Source of the DNA: Thunnus maccoyii
Lineage: Eukaryota > Chordata > Actinopteri > Scombriformes > Scombridae
Length of the DNA: 64,000 nt
NCBI RefSeq assembly: GCF_910596095.1
Contig: NC_056554.1
Coordinates: forward strand, 7,856,001-7,920,000
Direction of reading: 5' to 3'
Under the pieces are notes generated by a model. That model was not told the origin of the DNA and ran no database searches. It saw only the letters and a list, made by a program, of their open reading frames with translations. The translations under genes were made by a program, and so were the position numbers. This document shows, piece after piece, positions 12,989 through 27,700 of the stretch. How positions within the stretch are numbered: the first letter of the stretch is position 1; each line of letters starts with the position of its first letter.

Positions 12989-15900
12989 GCTAATTGGTCT
13001 CCATTGTCAAGTTTGTGAGTAATCAGACAGCTCATAAAACCTTTAAAGACTTTGTAAAGGTGGAAAAGACACACACTCCTTTGCGTGTAAACGTGCATGA
13101 CACACACTTCTGTGGTAGACTCTGGGTAGTTACAGCCTCTTTTGATACTACTGTTCATCTCTGTTTTAGCAGTCCCACCACACAGTGTAACTGTAAGTTA
13201 CATTTGAATTTAACAAGCCCCTGTGTGTGCATGTGTGTGAGAAAGGGAAGTTTCGACTCACCGCCATCTGCATCTTGCTGAGACAGCAGAACTTCAAAGA
13301 ATGGCACACCATAAACAATGAAAAGATGAAAAGAATGGAAACAGCGGGACACTGGAGGCCTTAAAAAGTCAGAAAAGGAGGGAAGGAACGGAAAGTTCAT
13401 TAGAAATTACCAAAAAAAAAAAAAAAAGGTGGGTGTTTGTGCGTGAGAAAAGGAGAGGAGGCTGTCGGATAAAAAGCATTGTGTGCATGTCACCGCACGC
13501 AAAGTTTAACTGAAAAAATCAAAAAAGCAGAAAAAAACAAGATGTAAAAATACAAATGTATACGAATAGTATATACTGACTAATAGACAAACACACATAT
13601 GCACATTCCTTTTCCATTTTGCCCTTAAGCCCTGGTCTGAACACAGCTTCACTGTTTTAACGAGACAGAGAATAAAGCATCAGACAGAGGGGCCTCTCTG
13701 CTCTCCTTCACCCCCACAGCAAGGACTCTCTCTGGGGGTTGAAAGGCAGCGTGAAGGGGGGGGCGGTGGATGGAAGGAGAACAGAGATGAGAGGAAACTG
13801 ATAAAAAACCTGAGAATGTTCTTAAAAAATTGTGAAATACGGCAACTTTTTCACAGTTTGTAAGAAAGGAGAAAATTTCCATTGTCTGTGTGTGTGAGTG
13901 TGTGATTGAGACAAGGGTCAATTAGAGTTCATGCATTTACATCACGGCTTGATTTCTGCACAATGTCAGGCTTTTCTCAAATTACATTCACTCACATTTA
14001 GTCATTGACTTATTGCTCATACGCACATATCTGTCAGTTACACACATCCATCGTCACTGTTATTAATTTTGCCTTCCTCACACATGCACACACTGTTACA
14101 TAGGCTTAATCAGTCTCCCGCCATTCCACCCCCTTGTTGAACCTTATAACATTAGGGACTACCAGTGGCAAATGACTTCATGACGCTGTGATGTCACAGG
14201 ACTTCCGCATTCAGGAATTACAACCACAACGATCCTTTTGTCTCTGAGGAGAAGTCAAGCGGACCTCCAAAACTTCCCACTGACATTTTACCCACTTCTC
14301 CCTCTCTCTCCGTCCTTTCCCTTTTCTCTCTCTGGCTCAGTACTTTCCTCTTATTGCTCAGTGGCTCAGAGAAGTTGAGTCAATGTGTGCGAATTTCATA
14401 AATTTGTTCAAATAGAACAACAGCAGCTTCTCTGTCCCCCAAAAAGGTCAAAGGGCTGAAGCCAAAGTTCCCCTGTGCGACACTGAACGCTATCAGCCAC
14501 TCTCCTCAGTAAATGTCACAACTGTAAGAAATTCATGGGATGCGGCCACCAGTTAACAAAAGCGTGATTATTTGTGCAAACTCATTCAGAGTTGGATTTG
14601 ACAGAAATCGTCTCGTTGGTCTGGAGGTGTTTCAGATTTTGTTTTCAGTTTTTGACAGATAGCAGATGTTCTTTTTTTAAGAAAGTTATTAGTTCATCAT
14701 TTTTGTTTCTACAGCTTGTTATCATAGTGCTGACTCAGTCATGTTCCTGTTCAACTTTCGTGTTGTGTGCGTTGACTGTTTTTAATCTAATTTATTGTCT
14801 GAGCTACAAAGGAAATTGAAAAAGATTTATGTAAGTTAGTTGGTGATATTTCAGCCGATTCAGGATATTGTGAGTTTTACATATTTATATATATATATTT
14901 ATTGACCTTCTGTCAGATTTGTAGTTCTGCTCATGAACTTTGGGTTAATAAATTGTCCTTAAGTTACATTTTGGTTGGATGATTTGTATGACAGCTATCT
15001 TAACCACATTTAACCTTTTAACACCCACTAATTCAGCCGCGAGACACTAAGATAATCACATCAAATAAAGGTCAAACATGTGCAGCTGTCCCACATTTCA
15101 ATTCATTCAGTTATGTTGAATATTTCAGTTGCCTTTATCCAATTATGTTGAATGCTTTGGCCAACAGTGTCGATGAAATAAAGTGAAAATATCACTTTTG
15201 ATGAGTCAATAATTAGCAGTTTTAGACCCAAAAAGAAAAATGCTGACCCAATTAGTTTTTTTTCTGGCACCAGGGCTGGAATAGCCTCTCATCTTATCTG
15301 GTCTCAAGTGAAACCTTAAAAATATGATTTCTTGCTATCCTCAAAGGAGTCTTAAAGTCTGACAGTGTAATAAATCTGAAAACTTTGTGTCCAAATCGAT
15401 TGTGTTGCTCTAATTATCACAAATGTAGTATTTGTTTTAATTTAGGTGGGCCAATCCAAAAGGAGAAGGAGTCATAAATGACATTTAAGGATCTTTCAGT
15501 TATTCTTAGAACATTGAAAAAACTGTTTTTAATCCCATTTTTTTATATCAAAAGACAACAGAAGGATGAGTATGAGTGGTGAGTCTGGATTGCACACTCA
15601 TGTTTAGGAGACAGTTTAGGAGACAGTTTGTCTCTGACTTTTAACGTTTTGATTCATCATTTCCTTCGGGTAGAGAAGTGAACTTTTATCGCACCATTTT
15701 GTCTCATTTTGCAGACATGTCAGTTCACGGACGATGGCATGAGTCCAAGTTTTTGTACATCGATTTCTTGGCTTCCTCTTTTATTGAAACGTCTATCATT
15801 TGCAACTTTTAAAATAAATATGCTTTTTTTTTAATTTTGACAACAAAAAAAGAACTTTTGTCTGGTTTGGCTAAAAGTATGATAATATTTCTTCTATGCC

Positions 15901-17029
15901 TCATCAGCCACTATATCTGACTCAGGATAATATTAGTGCTGTGACTTCCTGCTTTATTCTCAATGTTCCATTTCCTTCTTTGCTGCAATCTGCAGAACAG
16001 AAAAAAACCTCTTTCAGGCTCTCTATCTGTCTCAGAAACTCTAATACACTGTGTCTTTCCTGTAATTGTCTGTGTGTTCTGGCCACAGTGTCGACACAGC
16101 ACTCTAACATACAAACAAAGCAGAAACACACACAAGAGACACAATTCATTTATAGGTTGCAAGCAGAGAATAATCGACTCTCACACTGACAGCGCTGAGT
16201 GAGAACAGAAAGAGGAAGTGCATCTTTAGTGAGGAGGAAGTGAGGAGGTGAAGTCAGGAGGCTACAGGGCCTGAACTGTAATCCCACTGACAGAAATCTG
16301 AAAGGTTTGTGCTCCTACGCAGGTCTCAAAAGTCTTGGAATTTGATTTGCTTATCTGCATGTCTACAAGATAAAATCACAAACATGAATCACACTAAAAA
16401 CCAGCTCTAGTCACCAAATCTGGTCATTAGAGTGAGCTCTACAATGTATGGAAACGTGTACTTTTTGCATAATTATGGTTTGCTGTAGCAGGATCATAAG
16501 ATCACTGAAACACTTTAAAACATCACTTTACAATTCCCTTTTAGACACATATTCTGCCGGGTTTTGCATACGCATCTCTTTTATTTACATGAGAAACTGT
16601 CATTTCCTTTAGATAGCACTGAGAGCTGAGTGAGTGAATGAAACTCTCTTTCAGAGACAAATGACTGAATGGATTGCCTACGCACAGCTAAAAATAGATC
16701 TTGGTGGTCTACTTTGTGAAAGATAGAGGAAACCGGACACTTTCATGTTTGTCTGAGGTCAAATGTGCAGAAAAGAAAATGGTGATATTTCAGTTATCTT
16801 AAAAACAAAATGAGGAAATACTGCAGCTGACAGGTGTGAATGTTACGCAAGATGAAGAACATAATGTCCACATTATCCTAAAATGATACTAAATGTTACA
16901 AATATCATGAATTTTTGATATTTCCTATTCTTTTAACACTTTAACAGTCCTTAGAGATGATTTATATTACATTAATGGGAACATTATTGCATTAAGAGAC
17001 TTTTTACAGATTTCAGTATGTTACCTACA

Positions 17030-17496
17030 TCACTGGGGAGTTTTTAGATGTCTTAGCTTGATCAGTTTGTTAGATAACACCCAACCCCAGACATCACCCA
17101 CCCACTCTGCAGTTTCCCTTAGCTCAACAGAGCTTTAGCATCTTTCAGCTCATTGTTTTGGTTTTTCGGCCTGCAACTTTTACTTGGTGCAGTCTCATCG
17201 CTCTCATCGGCATCGTTTCCAGTCAAAGATCTCTGATAAACAGCAGACAAACAAAATTAGCAACTAGCTGATGAACACAGTGGAACATTTAGCAGCTAAA
17301 GAGTTGGTGGCGACCAAAACAGAACTGAAAGGAGAGTAAATATTGGATTCAGTGATTCAAAATGAATGCTTATCAATAAGAAACTGTTTGTTAACACATT
17401 CACCATATGAACTTAAAAAGGGAACAATAAGTCAATGTGTATACAGCTTGTTGCGCTGCCCCCATGTGGCCAAAAAATCAGTTAGTACAGCTTTAA
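17030..17496 (+). repeat. Dispersed repeat, copy 1 (homologous to 25489-25997)
   Basis: Shares many collinear blocks with the copy in dok1 intron 1: ACTCTGCAG..., CATTGTTTTGGTTTTT, GCTGATGAACA.AGTGGA, CATTTAGCAGCTAA, AGTTGGTGG.GACCAAAACA, and the end CAGCTTTAA. It ends in TTAA (17493-17496). Its left boundary is unclear because no matching left inverted repeat was found, so it is probably 5'-truncated or diverged. Confidence 0.65.
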
Positions 17497-18381
17497 CAAT
17501 TTAAAAATTTAAGTCTTAAAACTATGGGATAGTTTTTCCAGTAAAGACAGCCCAGCCTCCTATATAACACCTGTTGTTGTAAAGGCTAGTTTCAGTGCTT
17601 CTTGTTGATGAACTGAACCTGTTCTCTTTCCATAAGTCTGACATGACCTTTTAAAAAAAAAAAAGACAGGTAGGCCAAGTAAGGGGCCTTGAGGGGGAGA
17701 GGACAATTACACAACATGTAGAGAAAGAGGACAGGAAGCGCGCCACTGACAGGATATTAGTTGAACATTACACGCATGTGTGTGTGACACAGAGACGTGA
17801 CGTGCAAAGACCTCAAACCGGCAGATAAAACTGTCTGGACAAATATAGCATCATGTGGCTAGAAACAACACACAAACACAAACACGCGACTACATAAACA
17901 CGTCTTACCTTGAGCTCAAACCCTGAAATACATTTTTGATTAGAAAAAATATGTAAGGACATGTGAGTGTTAGTCATGCTAAAGCGAGTGTGTTCATCTG
18001 TACCGAACTAAAGGAGTCTCTTTGTCTCCTTTTTCAACATTTATCAGACTATTGTAATCTAGAGACTTTGGTGTCATGTGTTTGTGCCTTCTTACTGACT
18101 TGACATTTCTCTATAAAACTGAGAGATCTTGCAGAAGTTGATCTGAAACTATGAAGTGAGGTCTCTGATATGCTTTCGATATGAGGCGTCCAACCTTGAG
18201 CGCGCACACACACACGCATCATCACACAGGAATGTGCACTAGGTGATATGGTAGCAGAAGTGGAGTGTATTCTCACATTTTCACAGACTTAAGTCCCACC
18301 CTGATGAACCATACACCGAACCAACTTGACAGCAACAGGTCTGTTGGCACATTTTCTCACACATAGCCCTGCCTGTAGCTG

Positions 18382-18383
<2 letters not shown>

Positions 18384-18416
<33 letters not shown>
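18384..18416. repeat. (AC)n microsatellite
   Basis: About 16 uninterrupted CA units. Confidence 0.92.
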
Positions 18417-18417
<1 letters not shown>

Positions 18418-20939
18418 TCATCAGTGATCAGGCAGGCAGTTGAGCTGTTCTGCAGATGCATGAAAGGTCAAAGCAGATATGGAGAGAGATGTGAAGAAGG
18501 AAGGAGAGGAGGTGACAGAAAGCACAGAGGAACATTTTGAAACAGAACCAGTAAGAGTTGTCAAGACTATAACCAAATATGTTCTTCATAAGTTCTAATT
18601 ACCCAGTATTTTATGCCAATAACTGGTTTTACTGGTGTTTAAGATGGAAAATGTTCTGAAACTACATTTAAATCATGATGAGACACAAAAAAATCTACAC
18701 TGAGGGCCAGAGAAATCCTGTCAGTATCAGCATTATGATCTGTCAACCCACCACACCTACACTATTATACGCAGTATTTTTGCCTTTAAGGGGGCACTCC
18801 CCAAATTTTACGAATAAAGGTCAATTTATTAGGCATGAACAGCACTACTACTCGGCCCATGAGAGCCCTTGGCTTTTGCACTTGGAAATGACAAATTTAT
18901 AACAAAAAACTTACAAACTGGTAGTGTGGAGTTTGAAATACTTATAAACAGGCAGAGAGGGTCTAACAAAAAGATGCCACTGGTTGCATTATGGGAAACG
19001 TAGGATCCAGCATCTCTGAAGCATGACCCATAATAGGGAACAGAAGTCAGGATATCTCTGCACCTGTTTCTTCGATTTTTTTCATTTTTTTTAAAATCTG
19101 ACGCTTGACTCAAATTTTCCAATTTTTTCAAAGGGGAAATATTAAATCTCTGGAGAAACTCTTTAATATTTGTCTAATGTGGCCCAACAGACCAGTCTAG
19201 TCCCAATGGAAACTGGTCAACACTTAACTTTAAGTCCCCCTATTTAGCATTTGTAAGCTGTGAATAAACAGTTGATAAATTACTTTAGTGCACTATAATG
19301 TAGCTGTAAGCATATAGAGGTGTTTATTAAGTCTTCTTGAGTTATAATTGTTAACAAAAACCGTAAATTAATAAACACTTAAAAATGTCTTTATACACTG
19401 CTTATACAAGCAAAATAGGGGGACTGGGAGTAATGTGTTGCTACTTTTTTTTTTTGCTACGATGGTGAGCAAAAATGAGGTTAAAATGTCACTGAGCCGC
19501 TATAAAAAAGAAAGCATTAGTATTTATGTCCATGATTTATTATCTGACGGGTGACAAAACATATGATATAAAAAAGCACTACAGCCACCTGCTCAATCTG
19601 ACCAATGCACAGTTAACACACTAATATGGTTTTCAACTCCGTATGGTGAATGTAATTTACATTTAAAAAACAATAATATCGCCCTGTGGTAAGTGTGGTA
19701 AATATAAGTAGCTGTGTTCCACATCAAAGTGAAACAACAGTCTCTAGATATAAAATGACACATTTTATGGTTAAAGTTCACAGAACTCACACTGAAGTCA
19801 TATAAAATTAAACACAATAGCAGTCATTAAAAAAGCAGCCATTTGCAGTTCACTGTGGGCAAAGTCTTCCACCCACACACACTGCCTGTGAATGTGTAAA
19901 CGGCTTGTTTTGGATATTCCAATGAGAAAGTATTGACCCATATAAACAAGCAAATGTTGAAGGCATGAAAACTGTACCATGTACCGATGCTGAGTGTGTG
20001 TGTGCCTCTTTTCCAATGAGTTCACCGAGAGTTTAATGAGAAAGACAGAGGTTTGTCGTCCTGTTTTTCTTCCCTCACTCTGTCTGAAAGAACAGAGGAG
20101 GGGAGAGGCAGAATTAGGAAATGTACTCTCAAAAATGTAATCCTGTTACTTTTGGAGGACTTCCCCGTCCAGAACGTAGTGCAGTGGCAGGTGGGGAAAT
20201 AAAGAAAGAAAGGGAAAAAAAAGAGACGGATGAAGAGGGATGAAGGGGATAAAGAGCTGCAGCAGTGGAGGGAACAGTCTGTACCTGCCAACCAGACACA
20301 GACAGGTTTCATCCAGCCAGCATTCATCATGTCAGCATCTTTTTCTCCTTCTTTAAGTCCCTTTCTTCTCACTCTTTCGTCATCCTCTGCTCCGGATAAA
20401 CACCCACATGTTCCCCTCCCTCTGCAGCATTCTTCAACATGTCAATTAGCTGTTTTTTCTTCTTCTATCTTCCTTTTTTCCATCTTGTACTCCTGCCCTC
20501 CTCTCACGGTATCTCTGCAGTTAAAATGCACAGCGTGTCGGACACAAACCAGCCCCCATTAACCGTCGCCACAGCAACCGAACAACAGAATCGATGCGGA
20601 GAGGGAGAGAGGAAAGGGAGAAAGACGAGAAGAAGAAAGAGAGCAAGAAAGAAAGTCGTTGTTTCGTTTTTTGAGGCTCAACTTTAACGGTGTGATTAAG
20701 TGGTTGGAAACGGACCGAAACAACAAAAACAGAGCGTGGCAGCGGGAGGGAAGTGGAGGATGAGGTCAGACCGTTTAACTGTCCCGTTTGGTCCAGAACA
20801 AAAAGTCTTTTTAACATGAATAACTGAGCGTGATTGGCTCCTGGCAGGACAAACACACCGAGGGGAAGTGGTGATGTAGCAATTAGAGTAGTTCTCTTGT
20901 TTACAGACCCACTATGGAGAAATATTTTAGGTTTCTTGA

Positions 20940-21990
20940 GTCATTTTTATTATTAGTTATATTTACAGACAGCACAGCTGTTTCTAACACACACACATAC
21001 TGACACATTGAAAGGGATTAATTAGTTCCATATTTAGTTTGTCTGTACACACAACCATACAGGATTCAAATAATATTATCTTATAAAACTGTGACACTCT
21101 GTGCAGGAATGGCCGCATGACCACCCTATGACCCCTTCACATCTGGTAAAGTCCCACTTTTCATACTTCCTCCAAAACAGTAGCAATGATGTTTCTCCAT
21201 TTTGAGGAGCCCAGGATGAAACCACCTCACATGTTAGTGTCCTGGGCTGAAAATATTGCAATTCTCACTGTTTTGGTGGCATTTAGCATGATTAATCAGT
21301 CCAGAAAACACAAAACAGAACGGAAAAGGCTCCACTCTTTTGGTTCTGCAGTGAAAATCCAGAACATAGTCCGAGCCTCAACCTGTCAAACAAAATCTGT
21401 CATATCGTCTCATATTGCAGTGAAACAGAAACGCAGCAGTACAAAAAACATGTTTCCCAGTCGCTTCATAAGCATGACATTTTATAAAAGAAGAGCCAAG
21501 CCGCTCTCTCAGCTTGTTAAAAGTGAAGCCTGTAGGCTGAGCTGCTTTTGGCAAATGCGTACACTTTCTGTGTGTGTGTGTGTATGTATTCAAGTGAAGT
21601 GGCTGGCTCCAACCACAATGTGGCTTGGTACACCAATTATGGGTTTGACCATGCAAACACTTTCACTCTCTTTTTCCTCAAACACACACACACACACACA
21701 CGCACACACCCGCAGAGGGTGGCCCATGCCTACCCTTCAATAGTTGCACTCCATGTCTCAGAAAACGCAGGCAGTTCTCTCATGAGCTAATCCACTCCGA
21801 ATGAATCTCAAATAATTATTCCAGTCCACAGATGGAAGGAATCTGAAATGAGAAATATGCTTGGTCCTTACAAAAACTGCATCAACCGAAAGTTCGTTTT
21901 TCTGCGACATCTTTTCTGCGTTAGCGTCTCTCCTCTTCTCAAAGAGGGGAGGAGCAGCAGCTCTGCAGTCCACAAAGACAAAGGAGGATG
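20940..21990 (-). other. Probable dok1 3' UTR
   Basis: This minus-strand DNA lies directly downstream of the dok1 stop codon. A plus-strand TTTTATTATT at about 20945 reads as AATAATAAAA on the minus strand and is a candidate poly(A) signal. A (CA)n tract lies at 21680-21706. The UTR end is an inference; no transcript evidence is available. Confidence 0.35.
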
Positions 21991-24669
21991 TCAAATGTCT
22001 CCTAAGTTGTCATAGATGATATCAGGTGATCTCAGCGGCGCCTGGCTGTACCACGAATTAGAAGATGTAGGTTTCTGTTTGGACACTTTGCTGTACAGCT
22101 CCCTCCCCGTGCTTCCTCCTCCTCCACCCCAAATGTTGTTGTTGTTGTTGTTCACATTACTGCCAGGTTTCCCAGGGGGCAACGGTACAGGCTCCTTCCG
22201 TGCAAAAGGGCTCCTGCCTGGCTTTGGGGCGGTGACTGGTTTGGGCCACCTTGGCGCTGGAGGCGCGCTACGGCTCGGGCCCTGCTGCGGAGGAGAATGT
22301 CTCTGGGATTCTGCCACCTCTTCCGGCCTCCTCTGGCTGTGAGGCTCCAAACGGGCCTCGTCGTAAAAAGTCATCCTTCCAGCAGTGCACGTGCTCGCAC
22401 CTGCTTTGGCACAACCCTCCGGCTCATCGTATATGTGCTCCAGAGCTAGAGAGGGAGGTGACGACGCCCCTTCTGCTTGACCTCCCGGGGGTCGCCTGTT
22501 ACTGTTCACCCCTCTCGCTCCCCCTCTTCCTCCCGCATTTCCAGCCCCGTTTAGACTCAGCGCGCTCGTTTTCTGGCTCAGCTCCAGGCTGATCTGGTCG
22601 TACAGGTGTGAATACAGGTCCGGTGGTTTCCTGTGGTTGCTGCCTCCGTGGTAAGGATCCCCTTGGGCGCCGCCTCCCGAGGTCTCGTCGCCCACCGGTC
22701 GGAGGCGTGGGGTGGGCACTGGGGGAGTGGATGGGTTGCTAGATTGGTTCTGGCCCTTGATGCTGTCCACCGGATCAGAGTAGAGGCTATCAGAGCTGTG
22801 CAGAGGCAGGCGGACTGAATCTGCAGGCTCAGAATAGAGACCTGCATGTTCATCAGGGGAAGAAAAACCTTTTGCTGCTGCCTGCCCTCTGGGAGACCGC
22901 GGAGGGGTGCTTCCTCCTCCCAAAACCCCCAACATGGCTGGCGGTTCTGGTAAACTCCTCCCTTTGATTCCCGATGCTGCTGCACCACCCCCTTGCCCCC
23001 TTCCTCCTGCTCCATCTCCGCCCTCTCTCTTCCCGAGCACGCCATCTGCAGAGCCCGGTTTGCTGCCGCCTGAGTCGCCATCCGCCTCCCGACTGCTGCA
23101 GCTGCTGCTGTCTCCGCTTCCCGCTGTCAAGCCACCAGCGTTGCGTAAGTGCTGCAGTGACGCCGGGCAGTCTGGGTCAAAGTTGATGGGACAGCTGAGG
23201 TGGCGTTCCTCAGCCTGCGCCTTTTGCGAATGGATGGCCTGGTCCACCAGCATGAAGATCTCGTTGCCTTGCTTGGTCTCGAAGGTGAAGTTACCGGGGC
23301 CCGAGTCGCAGCGCCGGCCCGCCTCGAACGAAAACATCACCTGGAGATGGAGACAGAGAGAAGAGAAGAAAGGGAGAAATGGAGCAAGGAGGAAGAAATG
23401 AAGGAAAGTTAAGAGTGTGAGCAAAGTGTGTCTGATCATATTAATACACATAAATACAAATATACATACAAATACACAGGAATCTGCAGAGAGTAATGGA
23501 AACTAGTCAAAGAAGTTCCTGCTCCAGTCAGCACTCAAAACTATTCTTGCTTCCTTTTTCCACTGAACTGTGCTTTTCAAGTTTTCTCAGAATATATTTT
23601 TTAATGCTTCATTTCTTTCACTTTCCACTTTTTTAAAAATCTTATACTTCCTCCCCCTGACTTCTTTCACAAATGACCTATTATTTCCACATAGGAATCA
23701 ATAAAGTCACACTTTAGTGATGACCTGCCACATGCATAAATAAACATGTTCAGACAAAAAAAGGTCATCTGTCATTTTTAGATGCTTGTCTTGAGCTTTG
23801 AAGCATCAAAGTGGCAAAAAATAATCACAGACTCAATAGCAGAATATTCTCTGTGACGCTGACGTTCCAACCACATGGACGAACACTGCTGCTAAAATTA
23901 TTATTCGCACTTCTGAGCTGAGTTGTGCTTATATTTAACAAACCACACATCGTCTGTCTGCCTACAAATGTCAGGTGTGTCAGAGATCGACCTTTTTTGA
24001 TCCCTGAAGAGAAATGTTCTTTACTTATAAGCACAGGGCTTGTCCGTGCTTTATGCACCCACCCGGTCTCTCCCGTATCTCCTCAGCAGCTTGTAGGGCC
24101 AGACCAGAATGTTCCTCTTGGTCTTTGGCTCCTTACAGATCAAGACGTCGCTTTCGGCTTTTAGCCAGTAGTTGCCGGACAGGCCGCAGCGCTCTGACGC
24201 TTCAGTACGCTGAATGCTCACCCAGAACTCGTTCACTGCAGGGAGAAATAGAAGAAAATTTTGTTTTTGCTTTGATTAGCTTAAATTCTACTAATTATGA
24301 AGGATCTTTTGTGCTCCATTTTTTTTTATCTGTGTCCTGACCTTCCTCTCGGGAGTAGTAGATGAGGTTCTCAGACATCTGCAGGTCATGGGGTCCTCCA
24401 TTAGAGTCTGCAGCACAACTGCTGCTGCTGCCGCCTCCTCCCTGTGCAACACACAGAGAGACAGAAAGACACACTGAAAGTCAGCCAACAGGATTTTTTA
24501 ATTATTATTTAATTATGTTATTAATCTACACCCACATGCAGGAGTTTGGATTATGTGTTGTTGCTTTGTAGACAGAAAGAAAGAAAAGAGAAAAAGAGTA
24601 CAGCGGATGGAGTCTTCCCCATGGAAACTCCCTCCGGCTTCCTCTCTGAAAAACTGTGTGATGTTCATG

Positions 24670-24705
<36 letters not shown>

Positions 24706-27700
24706 TGCACACAATAGAAACTGCGGCCTGTTTAGACACTCCTGGGGTATGTGGGAAAATTTTGGCAGACACAAACAAACTAGAAAACGAAGCTACGATC
24801 CCAGATGAAAACTAAATTTAAAGCAGCAGGTCTTCAGGCTCTTCTTTTTCCCCCATTTAAAAATATTTGTATGTTTTATTCACATTCATATACACACACA
24901 GTGAGAGCAAAGAATCATTTTGTAGATGGAATAAAAGGCACACAAATTCAAAACACACACAAAGAGGAAGCTTGCACCTTCAGAACTCACACATCCACCC
25001 TTGTCTTTACTTACTCACTGCAAACGCTATTTCCTGAAGAAAAACCCTGTAGCCGCTGGTCACACTGTTTTCTGACACACATACACATTTAGGAGCAGAG
25101 GAGGTGAAAAAGTGTAAAGATACCTGAAATGCAATGTCACACATGGTATCCATCCAGTCCTTGGCAGCGTTCTTCTCCGCAGCGAACACATGGGTCTTGT
25201 CGTTGGTTTCCACACAGAACGCTGCCATGTTTTCTTTGGGACAGCTCTCCGTCAGCGACGGCAGGATGGAAATGCATTCCGACAGGCGGATGATCTTCTT
25301 GTCCAGCTTCCTGGTTTTCTCGTTTGACCCGCTACCCGAACCTCCACCTGCCACGCCCCCTCCGCCCGATGGCGAGTCGAAGAACTCGAGACGGGCGATG
25401 CCGTTCTGGCTGGCGGGGTAGAGGACGAACCAGTTCTTCTTCCATTTCTGGTGGGTGGAAAAGAAGGGACAGTTATAGAGGAGGAAGGTTAAAGCTGCAA
25501 TAAACAGTGTGTTGATATTAATAATGGAACAAATGAGAAATGTGAGAGACGTCGCTCGTAGTTATGAACCCACAGAGAAATACCACCGAACTCTGCAGCT
25601 CCCCTCAGCCCCACAGAGCGTTTTAGTGCTTTCAAGACATTGTTTTGGTTTTTTACGACCCACAACTTTTCTGTTTTGATTCAGTGAAAAAACTCTGAAA
25701 GCCCACTGTACACTACCTTCTAAGCACCAAAGAGCAGACAAAGTTAGTGGTTAGCTGATGAACATAGTGGAGCATTTAGCAGCTAATGAGCCAGATTCCT
25801 ACAGAGTTGGTGGAGACCAAAACAAAGCTAAAGGGAGAGTGAATATCAGATTTGTCATTTGTCAGGTTGCTTTAAACATGAGTCTAAATGAATGTTAATG
25901 TTGCTTCATATCTGTTTGATTTGCTAAAATGTTCGTCATATCAATTACAGCTTGTTCCCACTGCCACTAAAAAAAAAATCAATTAATGCTGCTTTAATAT
26001 GATTTTTTTATCTTTTGAGTTTCTTCAGTTCATGATCAAAAACAAGATTTTTAAAGGTTTCTATGAGATCGTATTATGTTAGTGTTACAAACGCCCCCAA
26101 TTTCCCCCTAAGCTGCATCACCAAATGACAAATGAAACTGTGAAACAGTAGTCTATTTTTTTTTATGTATTTGTGTTTTGTGGTGTTAAAACAAGAAACA
26201 AACATTTTTGTTCCATTTGGTGCCATTTACTGTCAGAAACGGCTGCTGAAACTGAAAGTAGACAAAATGAGAGGCAAGACTGGAAATGGACGACAGGAAA
26301 AAAAAGAGGAGGTTGGAAAACAGAAACAGAAAATGTGATTCTTCTTTTTTTTTTCGCAACACACATCTGTCCTGTACACAGCTGTTTAGGGAGGATAAAT
26401 CATTTGGATGCAGTTTGTTCAGAAAGCATTGGGGGAAAATGCAAAATGCAGAGTTGGCCACAAATAATCACAATCTGATGAAGACGAGAATTTTAACGCT
26501 TGAAGTCTAGAGATCTGAGTCAAAATGACATTTCCGGGTCTTTCTTTTACGTCTACTCTACTGACAGAAACGTTATGTAGGAGGCTTGTGGTGATAGACC
26601 TAATACAGTCTGACTCAGATCAGTTGCACACACTACTGTTTTCTCTGCATTCAATCAGCAGCAGCAGCGGACCACAGTTACAGCATTAGTCACTGCTGCT
26701 CTTAGAGAAAAGAACCATTTCCCCCAAAAATCAAAACCGGTACTGTCCCAGTTTTTATAGTTTGATCAAAGAAGTGAAAGTTTGGTGTGATAACCTTTAT
26801 CACAACAAAACAAGGACATACTGTGTGCTCAAAACCAGGATAAACACAAAATAAGATAAACTTCACACTACATAACTAGTTTATGATGTTGAACGCATTC
26901 CAAAACTTATTTTGGATGTAGGAAGTCACTCCACCCTTAACTCAATCCGCATCCGCCAACATCTGTTTAAGTTACAAAGAAAAACACAGTGTTTTAGGTT
27001 GGATTTTTCTTTTAAATACTCATCTACTGTGTTGGAGTGGCCACACACACGTTCCTTAAGATTTTGTCAGTGAAATGAAATTAAGAAAAAAGAAGGTGAC
27101 ACTTAAAAAGTGCACCAGCTTCAGTTTACATGTTAACATTGCGGTCTTGAACGAGTCAAAGTGTGACATGGTTTAAATTAGGTAGCAGGTGCATCGTTTG
27201 TCCCTGAGGACAGTAGAGAGGAAGCAGCGGTTAACAATGATCTCTTCCACCTCAGACACAAACATGGACATGACACAATGCCGAACAATAAGACACACAG
27301 TTAGTGTGTGTAAGACTCCAGATGTTCAGCGCTAACAATGGACACGATGACACACTGCATGCGAGATTATGTGCACGGCTGAAATCACTCAAACACACAC
27401 TTGTTTGGGAAGTCCCTGTCGTCCCTTGTGCCCTCTCTGGATATGTGTGTGTGTGTGTTTTGCTAGTCCACCCCACACTGTGCCTCATGGCAGCTACATT
27501 TCTCCACAGTGTGTGTCTATGTTTCCCCCTACGTTCACCGAGCGCGGCGGACGCTGCCTGATGGTCAGAGCTCAGCTTGTGACAAGAAGGTCAGTGATAT
27601 GAAAATTCTGCAAGCAAAGGGGGAAAAACCAGCTAATGAAGAAGAATGAGACACACTAAAACCTACAGGTTTCCAGTGTGTTACGTCAGTTGTGGCCATT

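Larger units (their letters stand above)
12729..20940. other. m1ap 3' end and m1ap-dok1 intergenic region
   Basis: No coding exon is recognised. An AATAAA hexamer at 13671-13676 is a possible m1ap poly(A) signal. The stretch contains (AC)n at 12960-12983 and 18384-18416, poly-A at about 13412-13427, a dispersed repeat (17030-17496), and otherwise AT-rich unique-looking sequence. The open frames of 60-115 codons here show no homology I recognise. Confidence 0.5.

Noticed and set aside
22016..23401. Several open frames on the plus strand and in another minus frame across the dok1 last exon
   Set aside because: They are GC-rich shadows of the dok1 coding exon; the dok1 frame carries the PTB and tyrosine motifs.
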